64,000 nt of DNA, taken from the NCBI RefSeq assembly GCF_000298075.1, contig NZ_JH815593.1, positions 1-64,000 of the forward strand, written 5' to 3'. The DNA comes from Staphylococcus massiliensis CCUG 55927. GTDB lineage: Bacteria > Bacillota > Bacilli > Staphylococcales > Staphylococcaceae. The position numbers were made by a program, and so were the translations under genes. Below, one piece after another: positions 26,871-36,699 of this stretch. A model generated the notes under the pieces. That model did not search any database. It was not told the origin of the DNA and saw only the letters and a program-made list of their open reading frames with translations. Every line of letters starts with the position of its first letter. The first letter of the stretch is position 1.

Positions 26871-28001
26871 ATGAAAATTGTACTGACACTTTTATTTATG
26901 ATGATTCTAGGGTCAATTATTGGTGGTATCACAAATATCATTGCAATACGCATGCTTTTTCACCCTTATAAACCGATGTATCTTTTCGGAAAGAAATTGC
27001 CCTTTACGCCAGGGTTAATTCCAAAGCGTCGTGGTGAAATCGCGACTAAAATTGGTCAAGTTATTGAAGAGCACTTACTGACACCTTCATTACTTGAAGA
27101 AAAGATCCAGTCTCAGGAAGTTTATGACATCATTCATGATGAAATCAAATTTCAAATCGCTAAATTACAGAAAGACCATGTAACGCCTCAATATCTAGGC
27201 AATAAATTCAATTTTGACGTTACAACGTTTTTACACGCTAAGAGCACGCATTTTGTTAAAGACAAGATTGAGACGTACTATGAAACCCATCAGAACGATA
27301 CTTTAGAATCATTGCTTCCTCGTGTTGCTTTAGAAGAAATGGACACTCAAGTTGATAAGATTTCACCGCTTTTAAGAAAGCGTGTCGAGGATTACTTATC
27401 CTCATCAAAAGGAAGTGAAGACATCAATGAGATGCTGGATACTTTCTTTTTAGAAAAGGGCAAAATCGTAGGCTTGTTACAAATGTTCATGACGAGAGAA
27501 GCTATTGCAGAGCGTGTCCAAACTGAATTAATACGATTAACGCATCATCCTAAAGCGATTCATATTCTAAACGAGCAAATTGAAACGACGTACGAGATGA
27601 TTAAAGCTAAAAAGTTAGGTGAAGTCGTTTCTCATGAACAAAAAAGTGCTTATACGAATCAGTTGATTACGTCGTTATTAAGTAAGGCTCAATTATCTAA
27701 GTTCACACATCGACCTTTAAACGCTTTAATACCGAATGAGTTAGCGCATCTTGAATCAAAGGGAAGTATCCAATTAACCGATACGATTGTTCAAGAGGCG
27801 ACGAACCATATTTCAACGGTCTTAGCGCACTTCGATATTAAATCGCTAATTGAAACTCAAATTAACCGATTTGAATTAGATTACATTGAAAAACTTATCA
27901 TCGATATCGCGAATAAAGAGTTGAAATTAATTACCTTACTAGGCTTCTTATTAGGTGGCATAATAGGCTTATTCCAAGGTATAATTGCAATCTTTGTTTA
28001 A
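26871..28001 (+). CDS. DUF445 (YheB/UPF0754) membrane protein
   Basis: 376 residues. An N-terminal helix (LLFMMILGSIIGGITNIIAI) is followed by RMLFHPYKPMYLFGKKLPFTPGLIPKRR, the DUF445 hallmark, then a long helical, charged middle and a C-terminal membrane helix. Function unknown in Bacillus and Staphylococcus. The RBS AAAAAGGGG lies directly behind the upstream hairpin, so any transcript from further upstream must pass that terminator. Confidence 0.88.
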   Translation: MKIVLTLLFMMILGSIIGGITNIIAIRMLFHPYKPMYLFGKKLPFTPGLIPKRRGEIATKIGQVIEEHLLTPSLLEEKIQSQEVYDIIHDEIKFQIAKLQKDHVTPQYLGNKFNFDVTTFLHAKSTHFVKDKIETYYETHQNDTLESLLPRVALEEMDTQVDKISPLLRKRVEDYLSSSKGSEDINEMLDTFFLEKGKIVGLLQMFMTREAIAERVQTELIRLTHHPKAIHILNEQIETTYEMIKAKKLGEVVSHEQKSAYTNQLITSLLSKAQLSKFTHRPLNALIPNELAHLESKGSIQLTDTIVQEATNHISTVLAHFDIKSLIETQINRFELDYIEKLIIDIANKELKLITLLGFLLGGIIGLFQGIIAIFV

Positions 28002-28072
28002 TGAAATAAAATGTGGTAGAGTATGGTTGATGTGGTTTCGACCATAATTTACATGAAGGAGCGTATTATAAA

Positions 28073-28417
28073 ATGGCAGTAAATTTACATGATTATGCAA
28101 ACAAATTAGAACAAGCTTTAAGAGAAAGTGATGAATACCAAGCTATTAAAGATGCTTACGCTAAAGTAAAAGAAAACGAAGAATCTAAAAAATTATTCGA
28201 TGAGTTCCGTGAAACTCAATTAAACTTCCAACAAAAACAAATGCAAGGTGAAGAAATCCCTGAGGAAGACTTACAAAAAGCTCAAGAACAAGCTCAAAAA
28301 ATCGAAAACGATCAAAATATCGCTGACTTAATGAATGCTGAGCAAAAAATGAGCCAAGTATTCCAAGAAATCAACCAAATCATCGTTAAACCATTAGATG
28401 AAATCTACGCTGAATAA
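28073..28417 (+). CDS. YheA/YmcA/YlbF family protein (UPF0342)
   Basis: 114 residues, fully helical and rich in E, K and Q ([20 protein letters not shown], then [20 protein letters not shown]). Relatives YlbF and YmcA of B. subtilis form a complex affecting RNase Y; this is the YheA branch, whose own role is unclear. It follows yheB by about 70 bases and has a strong terminator. Confidence 0.88.
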   Translation: MAVNLHDYANKLEQALRESDEYQAIKDAYAKVKENEESKKLFDEFRETQLNFQQKQMQGEEIPEEDLQKAQEQAQKIENDQNIADLMNAEQKMSQVFQEINQIIVKPLDEIYAE

Positions 28418-28439
28418 TTTAGTAAGCGTTATATAGAGT

Positions 28440-28475
28440 AGGACGTGCGTTACAAGCGCACGTCCTATTTTTTGT
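28440..28475 (+). terminator. Terminator of yheBA
   Basis: AGGACGTGCG pairs with GCGCACGTCCT around TTACAA, followed by T6 after one A. Confidence 0.93.
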
Positions 28476-28516
28476 GCTCGTGGTACGGCTGGGTTACGAG
28501 GGTCTGGCTGAACATG

Positions 28517-28728
28517 AACAATGTTGTAACATTGTTTGGTTGCGTTTTTGTAATAAGAAGCCCATGTTACATTGTTTGGTTGCGTCTTTGTAATAAGGAG
28601 CCCTTGTCACATTGTTTGGGTAGGTCTTTGTAACAAGGGAGCTATGTTACATTGTTTGAGTAGGTCTTAGTAATAAGGAGCCCTTGTCACATTGTTTACC
28701 TCAGTTTTTATGATAAGGCTACCGAGTC
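28517..28728. repeat. Tandem array, 40-bp period, about five units
   Basis: ACATTGTTT starts at 28529, 28569, 28609, 28649 and 28689, exactly 40 bases apart, with a decayed sixth unit near 28729. Units carry inverted ends such as TTACA...TGTAA, and the third pairs CTTGTCACA with TGTAACAAG. The array begins with a near-perfect palindrome, AACAATGTT-GT-AACATTGTT (28517-28536). Nothing here looks coding: 40 is not a multiple of three. The remainder of 28730-29080 holds one inverted 14-mer copy at 28833 and upstream sequence of yhaO. Confidence 0.85.
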
Positions 28729-28832
28729 TACTTGCTTGAGCACGTTTTAGAGGTAAGGGTACCAGGTCAAGAAATCTCTATAACTCACATAGGGCTAGGT
28801 ACCGATTCTTATCAATTTCGTATGCCTTTAAT

Positions 28833-28847
28833 AAAGGGCTTTTCAAG
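28833..28847 (-). repeat. Intergenic 14-mer, inverted copy
   Basis: AAAGGGCTTTTCAAG followed by GAGGGG, as at 9750. Confidence 0.45.
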
Positions 28848-29096
28848 GAGGGGCGCTTAAAAAAGCTGAACTTTAATACATCTTTCTTAAAATCAATTTA
28901 ATTCTGCAATTAATATATTAACTTTCGACGTCTCAACTGCCAATATGGTAAGATAAAGGTGGAAAAATTTATCACTTCAAGTAAATTACTTAAGATAATG
29001 TTACATATGTAAAATCTCGATTTATACGAGTTTTACTCTAATAGATATCGAATTACAACATTTCCAATAAAACCTTGTTAATAAGGAGTCATGTTT

Positions 29097-30287
29097 ATGG
29101 TTAAATTTATTCATTGTGCAGACTTGCATTTAGATAGCCCATTTAAATCGCGTAAGTATTTAAGTCCTGCCATTTTTAAAGATGTTGAAAATAGTACGTT
29201 TGATAGTTTTAAGCGTATTATTGATTTAGCGCTTAAGGAAGAAGTAGACTTCCTAATTATTTCGGGTGATTTATTTGATAATGAGAACCGTACACTTCGC
29301 GCTGAGGTATTCTTAAAGCAGCAATTTGAGCGCTTGGAAAAGGAACAAATCTTTGTATATATTATTCACGGCAATCATGACCCATTATCAGAGTCGGTTT
29401 CAACTTCTTGGCCTAAGAATGTAACGGTCTTTAATAGTGAGGTTGAGACGTATCAATCGATTAATAAGAATGGGGAAGTTGTTTACTTACATGGCTTTAG
29501 TTATCAAAATAGTGAGAGCTATGAGAATAAGATTGATCAATATCCCGCTAGTGAATTCAACAAAGGTATACATATTGGGATACTTCATGGGACATATAGT
29601 AAATCTCAAACCAAAGATCGTTATACAGAATTTCGAATTGAAGATTTAAATCGTAAACTTTATCATTACTGGGCGCTTGGACATATTCATGAACGTACAC
29701 AACTTAGTGATTTACCTCATATTCACTATCCAGGTAACATTCAAGGGCGTCATTTCAAAGAACAAGGTGATAAAGGGTGCTTACTTGTTGAAGGTGATGC
29801 GACTGAATTATATACACGCTTCTTCCCAACGCACTCGATTCGTTTTGATGAAGCGGTTATTGAAATTGATTCAGTTAATAAACAAGCTTTATATGAAGCG
29901 ATTCATCAGTTTAAAGAACATAAGCGTAAGTTCGGACGTGCCTTTTACAAATTGAAAGTGAACGTGACAAGTGACGAATGCTTTGACACACAAGATGTTA
30001 TTCAGGTTGAGGATCTGCTCATGCAAAATGAGGAGAATGAACTGAACTTCATTGTGATTGAACAAATCACGTTTGATTATGTAAATGATGATAGTCGTGC
30101 GATTATCAATGAATTTCCTAATGAATTAATTAAGGACGACAAAGTGTTTTATGATGCTGTCCAAGATTTATACTTAAATCCTGAAATTACAAGATTCTTA
30201 GATTCTTATAAAGAATTTGATCGCAAGACATTGATTGACCATGCTGAGTCCTTACTTAAGTCAGAGTTACGAGGTGAATCTAAATGA
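29097..30287 (+). CDS. yhaO: YhaO-type DNA repair exonuclease (SbcD/Mre11-like)
   Basis: 396 residues. The calcineurin-like phosphoesterase signature is complete: FIHCADLHLDSPF, ISGDLFDNENRT, IHGNHDP and ALGHIHERTQL. These residues bind two metals in Mre11-type nucleases. ATG 29097 is eight bases from AAGGAG, while ATG 29091 is too close. It overlaps yhaN by four bases (ATGA), giving a nuclease-ATPase pair like SbcD-SbcC. Confidence 0.92.
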   Translation: MVKFIHCADLHLDSPFKSRKYLSPAIFKDVENSTFDSFKRIIDLALKEEVDFLIISGDLFDNENRTLRAEVFLKQQFERLEKEQIFVYIIHGNHDPLSESVSTSWPKNVTVFNSEVETYQSINKNGEVVYLHGFSYQNSESYENKIDQYPASEFNKGIHIGILHGTYSKSQTKDRYTEFRIEDLNRKLYHYWALGHIHERTQLSDLPHIHYPGNIQGRHFKEQGDKGCLLVEGDATELYTRFFPTHSIRFDEAVIEIDSVNKQALYEAIHQFKEHKRKFGRAFYKLKVNVTSDECFDTQDVIQVEDLLMQNEENELNFIVIEQITFDYVNDDSRAIINEFPNELIKDDKVFYDAVQDLYLNPEITRFLDSYKEFDRKTLIDHAESLLKSELRGESK

Positions 30288-33220
30288 AGATAAAATCACT
30301 TGAAATCTATGGTTACGGTCAGTTTACGCATCGTAAAATTGAATTTGGTCCGCATTTCACTGAAATCTTTGGTGAAAATGAGGCGGGTAAATCAACGATC
30401 CAAGCATTTATTCATTCGATATTATTCGGTTTTCCTACTAAGAAGGAGAATGAACCAAGACTTGAACCACGACTTGGTAATCAATATGGTGGCAATTTAA
30501 CGCTTATTCTTGATGATGGCTCAGAGGCTGTTGTAGAGCGTGTCAAAGGAGCTTCGAAAGGTGACGTCAAGGTTTACCTTCAAAATGGTTTGATTAAGGA
30601 TGAAAGCTGGCTAAATGACCGTTTGAATTACATTACGAAGCGTACATACCAAGGTATCTTTTCATTTAGTGTACTTGGTCTACAAGATATTCATCGTCAT
30701 TTAGACGAAGCGCAACTTCAGAATTATTTATTACAAGCAGGTGCGCTAGGTTCGACTGAGTTTACTGGCATGCGTGATGTACTTCATGCGAAGAAACGTG
30801 AGTACTATAAGCGTAATGGTAAATATCCTTTAATTAATCAGCAGGTCGATCAACTAAAAGATATAGAAACACGTATTCGCCAAGAGGAAGCACAACTTGA
30901 ATCTTACCATCGTTTAGTCGATGACCGCGATAAAGCTGAGCGTCGTTTAGATCACTTTAAAAATAACCTCGCACAGTTATCTAATATGAGTGCCTCTAAA
31001 CAAAAAGAATTATCATTACATTCTACTGTGCAGGAATGGAAACAGCTTGAAACATCACTAAATGTTGAACCACTTGAGTTCCCTGAACAAGGTATTAATC
31101 GCTATGAATCGGCTAAGTTACAAACAGGTCAATTGCAGCGCGATATCGGTTTACGTACTGAAAAGCTCAATCAACTTCAACGTGAAAATAAAATGTATAA
31201 CATTCCGTCAGCGGATACGGTGAATGCTTTCGAATCAATTAGTAAGAAAGAGGATGGCATTAAGCAAAAGGAATTTGAGCTTAAGAATGTGAAACGTGAT
31301 ATTGATGACCGAGAGAGAGAAATTGAAGGACTTAAATCAAATATTGGCTGGCAAGACGAACACTTAGATGTGGATTCATCTGAAGGTATGAAGAGTTACA
31401 TTAGTGATCATACAACTAAGAAAGAAGATCAAGCGTTATACGTGCAACAACTTGAGCGAAACATCAATGAAAATGAGATTGAGCAACAATCATATGACGA
31501 AGAACAAACTGCGTTAGAACAACATATTGTACCTGAAGAGACGTTTGAGAAGAAGAAAGTTCACGAGCGACAAGCTTTTGAACTTAAGGAAAAGAAAAAT
31601 CTGTATCAGAAGATGAAAGATGCTTTTGATAAAGAGCAACGTGATAAAGAGAAGCGTCAAAATATTGTACGTGTGAGTATGGTTATTCTTGCGTTGATTA
31701 CAATTGTTTGTGCAGTATTCTCATTCATGTTGAAGATATTACCATTTACCATTGCTTTTGGCTTATTAGCATTATTCTTTATCATCGGAATCTTCTTTGT
31801 GAAATCAAAAGAGGTAGGGCACGATGAGGCCTTTTCAGATGAGATCAGTCAACTTGAACATGATGTTAATCATCTTGAAAGTAATTATGACTTAGACTTT
31901 GATTTAGATGAGCAATATCGTTTACGTGAACAACTTCAAAATAGCTTTAAGAATAAAGAAGTTCTCTCGACAAAGCATCAACATTTAACTGAGACTTTAG
32001 TAACTACGAAAGATGGTTACAACCAATCGTATCAAGCTATTGAAGACGTTAAGAAGGAATTAAATATCTCACCTAAGATGTCTGATGGCTTATTAATTGA
32101 TGCTGTTTCAACAATTCAAAAGATCAAAGAAACACGTAGTTATTTAAATCAATTAAAAGCCCGTCATGAAGAACTGAGTCTAGAGCTTGCGCATTTCTAT
32201 GACGAAGCACGTACGCTTGTTAAAGATGAACTTGGTCAATATGAAGATATTTCACTTTTCCATGATGTGAGACAATGGATTAAAGAGAATGATGCGATGA
32301 CGACGAAGTATAATCGTAATCAAGAACAAATTGAGCTAATCAATAATGAGGTTAAGCAACTTAAAGGTAGATTAACGCATAATAATGAAGTGATTGAAAA
32401 GTTATTTGGATTTATTGGTGTGCTTAATGAAGAAAGCTACTACAGACATTTCGATCGTTACCAAACATACCATAAGAATTTAAATCGCTTTAATGATTTA
32501 ACACATTTCCTAGAAAATCAAGATTATAACTATGAAAATTCTTCACGATTAAGCGACAAATCTGAAGCACAGCTTAATACTGAAGCGGATCGGTTATCTC
32601 AACAAGTTGATGAATATAATGACCGTTATCTTGAAATGCAAAGTGAAGTGAGTGAATTAAATGCTCAAATCAATCATCTTGAAACAGATAGCACGCTAAC
32701 AGACTTAAGACATCGTTATCACATGCTTAAGAATCAGCTTAATGAAAATGCGAAAAACTGGGCGAGCTTAAGTTATTTAGAGACGCTCGTTCATGCGCAT
32801 ATTAAGCAAATTAAAGATGAACGTTTACCTCAGGTTGTCAATGAAGCAACATCCATTTACAATGAATTAACAAATGGCGATTACATTCAAGTGACGTATG
32901 CGAATGAAAATGTTATGGTTAAACATCGAAGCGGTCAAATGTTCCATCCAATCGAGCTCAGTCAGTCAACTAAAGAATTATTATACTTTGCTTTACGTTT
33001 AAGTTTAATCAAGACGTTAAAACCTTATTATCCATTCCCAATCATTATTGATGATGCGTTTGTACATCTTGATAAATTCCGTAAAGAAAGAATACTTAAG
33101 TATTTAAGAAATATGTCTAATGTATATCAAATTCTATACTTTACTTGTACGAAGGATCAGACTATTCCGCAAAAACAATTACTCGTATTAAATAAAGTTG
33201 AGGAAGGCGTTAAGAAATGA
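30284..33220 (+). CDS. yhaN: YhaN-type SbcC/Rad50-like ATPase with membrane helices
   Basis: 978 residues. Walker A ([10 protein letters not shown], about 33-42) is at the N-terminus and Walker B ([13 protein letters not shown], about 920) at the C-terminus, with long coiled coils between. In the middle, where Rad50 has a zinc hook, two hydrophobic helices occur (about 470-510: [20 protein letters not shown], then [15 protein letters not shown]), so the hinge may sit in the membrane. It is coupled to yhaO and yhaM by ATGA overlaps. Confidence 0.92.
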   Translation: MKIKSLEIYGYGQFTHRKIEFGPHFTEIFGENEAGKSTIQAFIHSILFGFPTKKENEPRLEPRLGNQYGGNLTLILDDGSEAVVERVKGASKGDVKVYLQNGLIKDESWLNDRLNYITKRTYQGIFSFSVLGLQDIHRHLDEAQLQNYLLQAGALGSTEFTGMRDVLHAKKREYYKRNGKYPLINQQVDQLKDIETRIRQEEAQLESYHRLVDDRDKAERRLDHFKNNLAQLSNMSASKQKELSLHSTVQEWKQLETSLNVEPLEFPEQGINRYESAKLQTGQLQRDIGLRTEKLNQLQRENKMYNIPSADTVNAFESISKKEDGIKQKEFELKNVKRDIDDREREIEGLKSNIGWQDEHLDVDSSEGMKSYISDHTTKKEDQALYVQQLERNINENEIEQQSYDEEQTALEQHIVPEETFEKKKVHERQAFELKEKKNLYQKMKDAFDKEQRDKEKRQNIVRVSMVILALITIVCAVFSFMLKILPFTIAFGLLALFFIIGIFFVKSKEVGHDEAFSDEISQLEHDVNHLESNYDLDFDLDEQYRLREQLQNSFKNKEVLSTKHQHLTETLVTTKDGYNQSYQAIEDVKKELNISPKMSDGLLIDAVSTIQKIKETRSYLNQLKARHEELSLELAHFYDEARTLVKDELGQYEDISLFHDVRQWIKENDAMTTKYNRNQEQIELINNEVKQLKGRLTHNNEVIEKLFGFIGVLNEESYYRHFDRYQTYHKNLNRFNDLTHFLENQDYNYENSSRLSDKSEAQLNTEADRLSQQVDEYNDRYLEMQSEVSELNAQINHLETDSTLTDLRHRYHMLKNQLNENAKNWASLSYLETLVHAHIKQIKDERLPQVVNEATSIYNELTNGDYIQVTYANENVMVKHRSGQMFHPIELSQSTKELLYFALRLSLIKTLKPYYPFPIIIDDAFVHLDKFRKERILKYLRNMSNVYQILYFTCTKDQTIPQKQLLVLNKVEEGVKK

Positions 33221-34155
33221 GAAATGTAGAAAAATTCAATCCTGGTGATTCGGTGGATCATTTCTTCTTAATCCACCGTGCCACTCAGGGTGTCACTGCT
33301 CAAGGTAAAGATTATATGACGCTTTACCTTCAAGACAAAAGTGGTGATTTAGAGGCTAAGTTTTGGACAGTTACCAAGGAAGATATGGAAGTCCTAAAAC
33401 CTGAAATCATTATTCGAGCTAAAGGTGATATCATTAATTACCGTGGCCGTAAACAAATGAAGATGAATGGTTTTGAATTAGCCACTGAACAAGATGGCGT
33501 TCAAACTGAGGACTTTGTTGATGGTGCACCAATACCTGTTAGCCAAATTAAAGAGGAAATCTCGCATTATGTACTTGAGATTGAGAATGCGAACTTACAA
33601 CGTATAACACGCCAAATTTTAAAGAAATATCATGAAGCATTCTTTTCTTATCCGGCAGCGAGTTCGCATCACCACAACTTCGTAAATGGCCTAAGTTATC
33701 ATGTTCTTACAATGCTTGAAGTAGCGAAGAACTTATGCGATATCTATAGTTCTTTAAACCGAAGCTTGTTATATAGTGCGATTATTTTACACGATATGGG
33801 AAAAGTCAAAGAGTTATCAGGTCCGATTGCGACTTCATACACGGTCGAAGGTAACTTACTTGGTCACATCTCAATCGCGAGCGATGAAATCGCGCAAACT
33901 GCACGAGAGTTAGGTATTGATGGCGAAGAAGTGATGCTTTTAAGACATATGATTCTCGCGCATCATGGTAAAATGGAGTTCGGTTCTCCAAAATTACCTC
34001 AATTAAAAGAAGCAGAAATTCTGTTCTTTATTGATAATATTGATGCTCGTATGAATATGTTTGATAAAGCCTTTAAGAAAACGGATAAAGGTCAATATAC
34101 AGAGCGTGTATTTGGCTTAGAAGGCCGTCAATTTTACAATCCTGAAAATTTATAA
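33217..34155 (+). CDS. yhaM: 3'-5' exoribonuclease YhaM (Cbf1)
   Basis: 312 residues. An OB-fold domain (about 15-100: [17 protein letters not shown]) precedes an HD phosphohydrolase domain with [16 protein letters not shown] and AIILHDMGK, the metal-binding residues. YhaM trims RNA ends in Firmicutes and binds the plasmid enhancer CBE in S. aureus (Cbf1). It is the last gene of yhaONM, overlapping yhaN by four bases. Confidence 0.94.
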   Translation: MRNVEKFNPGDSVDHFFLIHRATQGVTAQGKDYMTLYLQDKSGDLEAKFWTVTKEDMEVLKPEIIIRAKGDIINYRGRKQMKMNGFELATEQDGVQTEDFVDGAPIPVSQIKEEISHYVLEIENANLQRITRQILKKYHEAFFSYPAASSHHHNFVNGLSYHVLTMLEVAKNLCDIYSSLNRSLLYSAIILHDMGKVKELSGPIATSYTVEGNLLGHISIASDEIAQTARELGIDGEEVMLLRHMILAHHGKMEFGSPKLPQLKEAEILFFIDNIDARMNMFDKAFKKTDKGQYTERVFGLEGRQFYNPENL

Positions 34156-34163
34156 TTTGCGTG

Positions 34164-34204
34164 AAAGCTAGGTAGTATGTACGAGATACTATCTAGCTTT
34201 TTTA
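34164..34204 (+). terminator. Terminator of yhaONM
   Basis: AAAGCTAGGTAGTAT pairs with ATACTATCTAGCTTT around a short loop, followed by T-rich sequence. Confidence 0.9.
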
Positions 34205-34336
34205 ATTTAGTGGGGGATTACGGTATGTGACGAGGTTGTGCGAGGGTGTGGCGTTGTATGAGGCGGATGTAGGTAGTAAGGAAATATATGAAAATCGGGC
34301 AGCTAGGGTTAGTAGCAGTAGTTAGAGTGTTGGTAG

Positions 34337-34828
34337 AGCCAAGTGGAGGAGCGACATGGCTCTTACGGAGGAATAGTAGCCAAGTGAAGAGGTGACATGG
34401 CTCTTATGAAGAATTAGTAGCCAAGTGAAGAGGTGACATGGCTCTTATGTTGGATTAGTAGCCAAGTGGGGAGGTGACATGGCTCTTGTGAGGGATTAGT
34501 AGCCAAGTGAGATGCCGACATGGCTCTTATGGTGGAATAGTAGCCAAGTGGAGGGATGACATGGCTCTTACGGTGGAATAGTAGCCAAGTGGAGAGGTGA
34601 CATGGCTCTTAGCGCCGTTTAACAGCCAAGTGAGGTTATGACATGGCTCTTATGAAGGATTAGTAGCCAAGTGAAGAGGTGACATGGCTCTTACAAAGGT
34701 TTAACAGCCAAGTGGAGGAGCGACATGGCTCTTATGTTGGATTAGTAGCCAAGTGGAGAGGTGACATGGCTCTTAGCGCCGTTTAACAGCCAAGTGAGGT
34801 GACGACATGGCTCTTATAGATGGAATGA
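34337..34828. repeat. Tandem hairpin array: twelve 41-bp units, exact period
   Basis: AGCCAAGTG begins at 34337, 34378, 34419, 34460, 34501, 34542, 34583, 34624, 34665, 34706, 34747 and 34788, with no insertion or deletion in twelve units. Each unit reads AGCCAAGTG, about nine variable bases, ACATGGCTCTT, then about thirteen variable bases ending TAGT or AACA. AGCCA-GT and AC-TGGCT pair, so every unit can fold. The array fills most of the 780-base gap between the 3' ends of yhaM and prsA; 34205-34336 is G-rich and unremarkable. Confidence 0.95.
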
Positions 34829-34850
34829 GACCATGTGGTGTTTTAAAACC

Positions 34851-34895
34851 AAAAAACCCCTGAAAGTTAAATAATTTAAATTTAACTGCCAGGGG
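34851..34895 (-). terminator. Terminator of prsA
   Basis: CCCCTG pairs with CCAGGGG around an inner AGTTAAAT/ATTTAACT stem. The A run at 34851-34856 is the U tract on the minus strand. Confidence 0.88.
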
Positions 34896-34935
34896 TAGGC
34901 ATAACACCTATATTAAAATATCAACTAAAGCTATA

Positions 34936-35958
34936 TTACATGCCGCCTTGAGCGCCGCCAGACATACCGCCTTGCATAGCTTGTTGTTGTTGCTGCTGTT
35001 GCTGTTGTTCTTTAATTTTCTTAGGATCTAAGAATGATTCATCAATTGCTTTTTTAAGATCACGATCTTTGTAATCAACTTTATATTCTTTCAGTAAATC
35101 TTTAAATGCATCAGTCATTAATTTAGGGTCTTTTTGAACTTTTTCTTGAATGATTTGATATTTTAAGTCATCTTTCTTCTTATCAAAGTCATCAGCTTTG
35201 TCCGCTTTGATAATGTGGTAGCCGAATTCAGTCTTAACTACATCAGAAACTTCGCCTTCTTTAAGTTTGAATAAAGGTTTTTCGAAGTCTTCTACCATTT
35301 GACCTTTAATAACATAGTCTAAGCTACCGCCTTTTTTCTTACTAGCGTCGTCCATAGATTCTTTTTTAGCGATATCTGCGAATTTATCTGGATTCTTTTC
35401 GACTTTCTTATGAATCTCTTCAGCTTTTTTCTTAGCTTCTTTATCGCTTAATTTCTTGCCTTTATCTTCTTTACCTTTTTGGCCTTCTGAACCTTTACCA
35501 TCATCAACTTTGATTAAGATATGAGATGCTTTTTTCGTTTTTTCTTTAACTTCTTTATCGCTAATATCTACTTTATCTTTAAGCATTTCTTTTTGGTAGG
35601 CTTGAGTTTTCTTTTGTTCTTTAAAGTCGTCTATAGACATACCTTGTTGTTCAGCCATTTTTTTGAACTGCTTTTCGCCGCCATATTTTTCCATTTCTTT
35701 TTTAGTTTCTTCTTCGATCTTCTTAGTATCGACTTTATCTTCATATTTATCTTTTAATATTTTATCTAAAAGAATTTTAAAAGAAGCATTTGCAACTTTA
35801 TCGTCGCCTAATTCTTTCATAACATCTTGGACTTTAACGTCGCCGGCTTTTGATGTAATAAGACTGCTATCTTTTGAAGATGATGAATCATTGCCACATG
35901 CTCCTAATAAAAGTGCACTTGCTGTTACTGGAATAATTATTTTTTTAATTGATTTCAT
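34936..35958 (-). CDS. prsA: Foldase lipoprotein PrsA (parvulin PPIase)
   Basis: 340 residues. The signal peptide ends in a lipobox (LLLGAC, lipidated C about residue 21). The parvulin domain (about 145-240) begins KASHILIKVDDG and ends EFGYHIIKA. It folds secreted proteins outside the membrane; in S. aureus it supports PBP2a and secreted proteases. The tail is odd: a run of about nine glutamines followed by AMQGGMSGGAQGGM, absent from the PrsA proteins I know. It has its own promoter and terminator. Confidence 0.94.
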   Translation of the reverse strand: MKSIKKIIIPVTASALLLGACGNDSSSSKDSSLITSKAGDVKVQDVMKELGDDKVANASFKILLDKILKDKYEDKVDTKKIEEETKKEMEKYGGEKQFKKMAEQQGMSIDDFKEQKKTQAYQKEMLKDKVDISDKEVKEKTKKASHILIKVDDGKGSEGQKGKEDKGKKLSDKEAKKKAEEIHKKVEKNPDKFADIAKKESMDDASKKKGGSLDYVIKGQMVEDFEKPLFKLKEGEVSDVVKTEFGYHIIKADKADDFDKKKDDLKYQIIQEKVQKDPKLMTDAFKDLLKEYKVDYKDRDLKKAIDESFLDPKKIKEQQQQQQQQQAMQGGMSGGAQGGM

Positions 35959-36057
35959 GAACTTAGCTCCTTTTTAGAAAATAACAAGGATAATATAACA
36001 TAAATATGCATTTCCACCAATTAGAAAGGGTAAATATAGAACCAAGGTATGAGACAT

Positions 36058-36097
36058 AAAAGAACTCGCGACTCTTAAAATAAAGAATCGCGAGTTC
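36058..36097 (-). terminator. Terminator downstream of the DUF3267-like gene
   Basis: GAACTCGCGA pairs with TCGCGAGTTC around an A-rich loop. Confidence 0.8.
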
Positions 36098-36105
36098 AAT
36101 TTACG

Positions 36106-36645
36106 TTATACTTTTTTTAATAAGTTGAAACCAGTGATATGTTCTTCAACATACTTACCTTTGTTATAAGCCAATATAACCTTTAAATATAAAATATCTA
36201 GCGCTGAATATCCTGCATTTAAGGCTAGTAAAAATACGAAATAATGACCATAAGTAGGGAACATTAATGATAACCAAATATTAAGGATAGTTAGTATGAC
36301 GAGTGGCAAGATTAAAGCTAAACAAAAGTAGTACTTATTAACTGGCGTATCAACGAAGATATTATAATAGGGTAGCCATTTCTTCTTTACGAGTCGATAA
36401 ACTTTAAAATACTTATAATAAGGAATTAGTATTATAAGATGTAATAACTTATGCAAAGGATATAATAAGATTGTAAAAATAATTAAAGCCCAAAAGAATT
36501 GATCTGAGAAATTTGCATGCGTGAAGTATCTGAATATCTCAAAACCTATTAAAAATGTAACAATTGTTGTTACTACACTAATAAAAGCTATACGTGGTAA
36601 CCCGAATCGAGCATGAATATCTATAGTACGTAAGCACAAAAACAT
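36106..36645 (-). CDS. DUF3267-like membrane protein with an altered zincin motif
   Basis: 179 residues with about four to five membrane helices. The family is grouped with putative membrane zinc peptidases carrying HExxH. Here the equivalent spot, at about residue 66, reads LHKLLHLI: both histidines are kept but the catalytic glutamate is a lysine, which should remove peptidase activity. The neighbours prsA and hpr match the B. subtilis order. The family assignment is tentative. Confidence 0.65.
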   Translation of the reverse strand: MFLCLRTIDIHARFGLPRIAFISVVTTIVTFLIGFEIFRYFTHANFSDQFFWALIIFTILLYPLHKLLHLIILIPYYKYFKVYRLVKKKWLPYYNIFVDTPVNKYYFCLALILPLVILTILNIWLSLMFPTYGHYFVFLLALNAGYSALDILYLKVILAYNKGKYVEEHITGFNLLKKV

Positions 36646-36699
36646 ATCAGAAACTCCTTTAAAAGTTTACAAACTACTATAGTATTATGTGACCGAATG

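Noticed and set aside
28445-28633. A 62-codon frame in the 40-bp array
   Set aside because: It starts inside the yheA terminator and only translates the repeats, whose period is not a multiple of three.
34337-34828. CRISPR array
   Set aside because: The constant part is a palindrome and the linkers are short and similar to one another; there are no unique ~30-base spacers and no cas genes.
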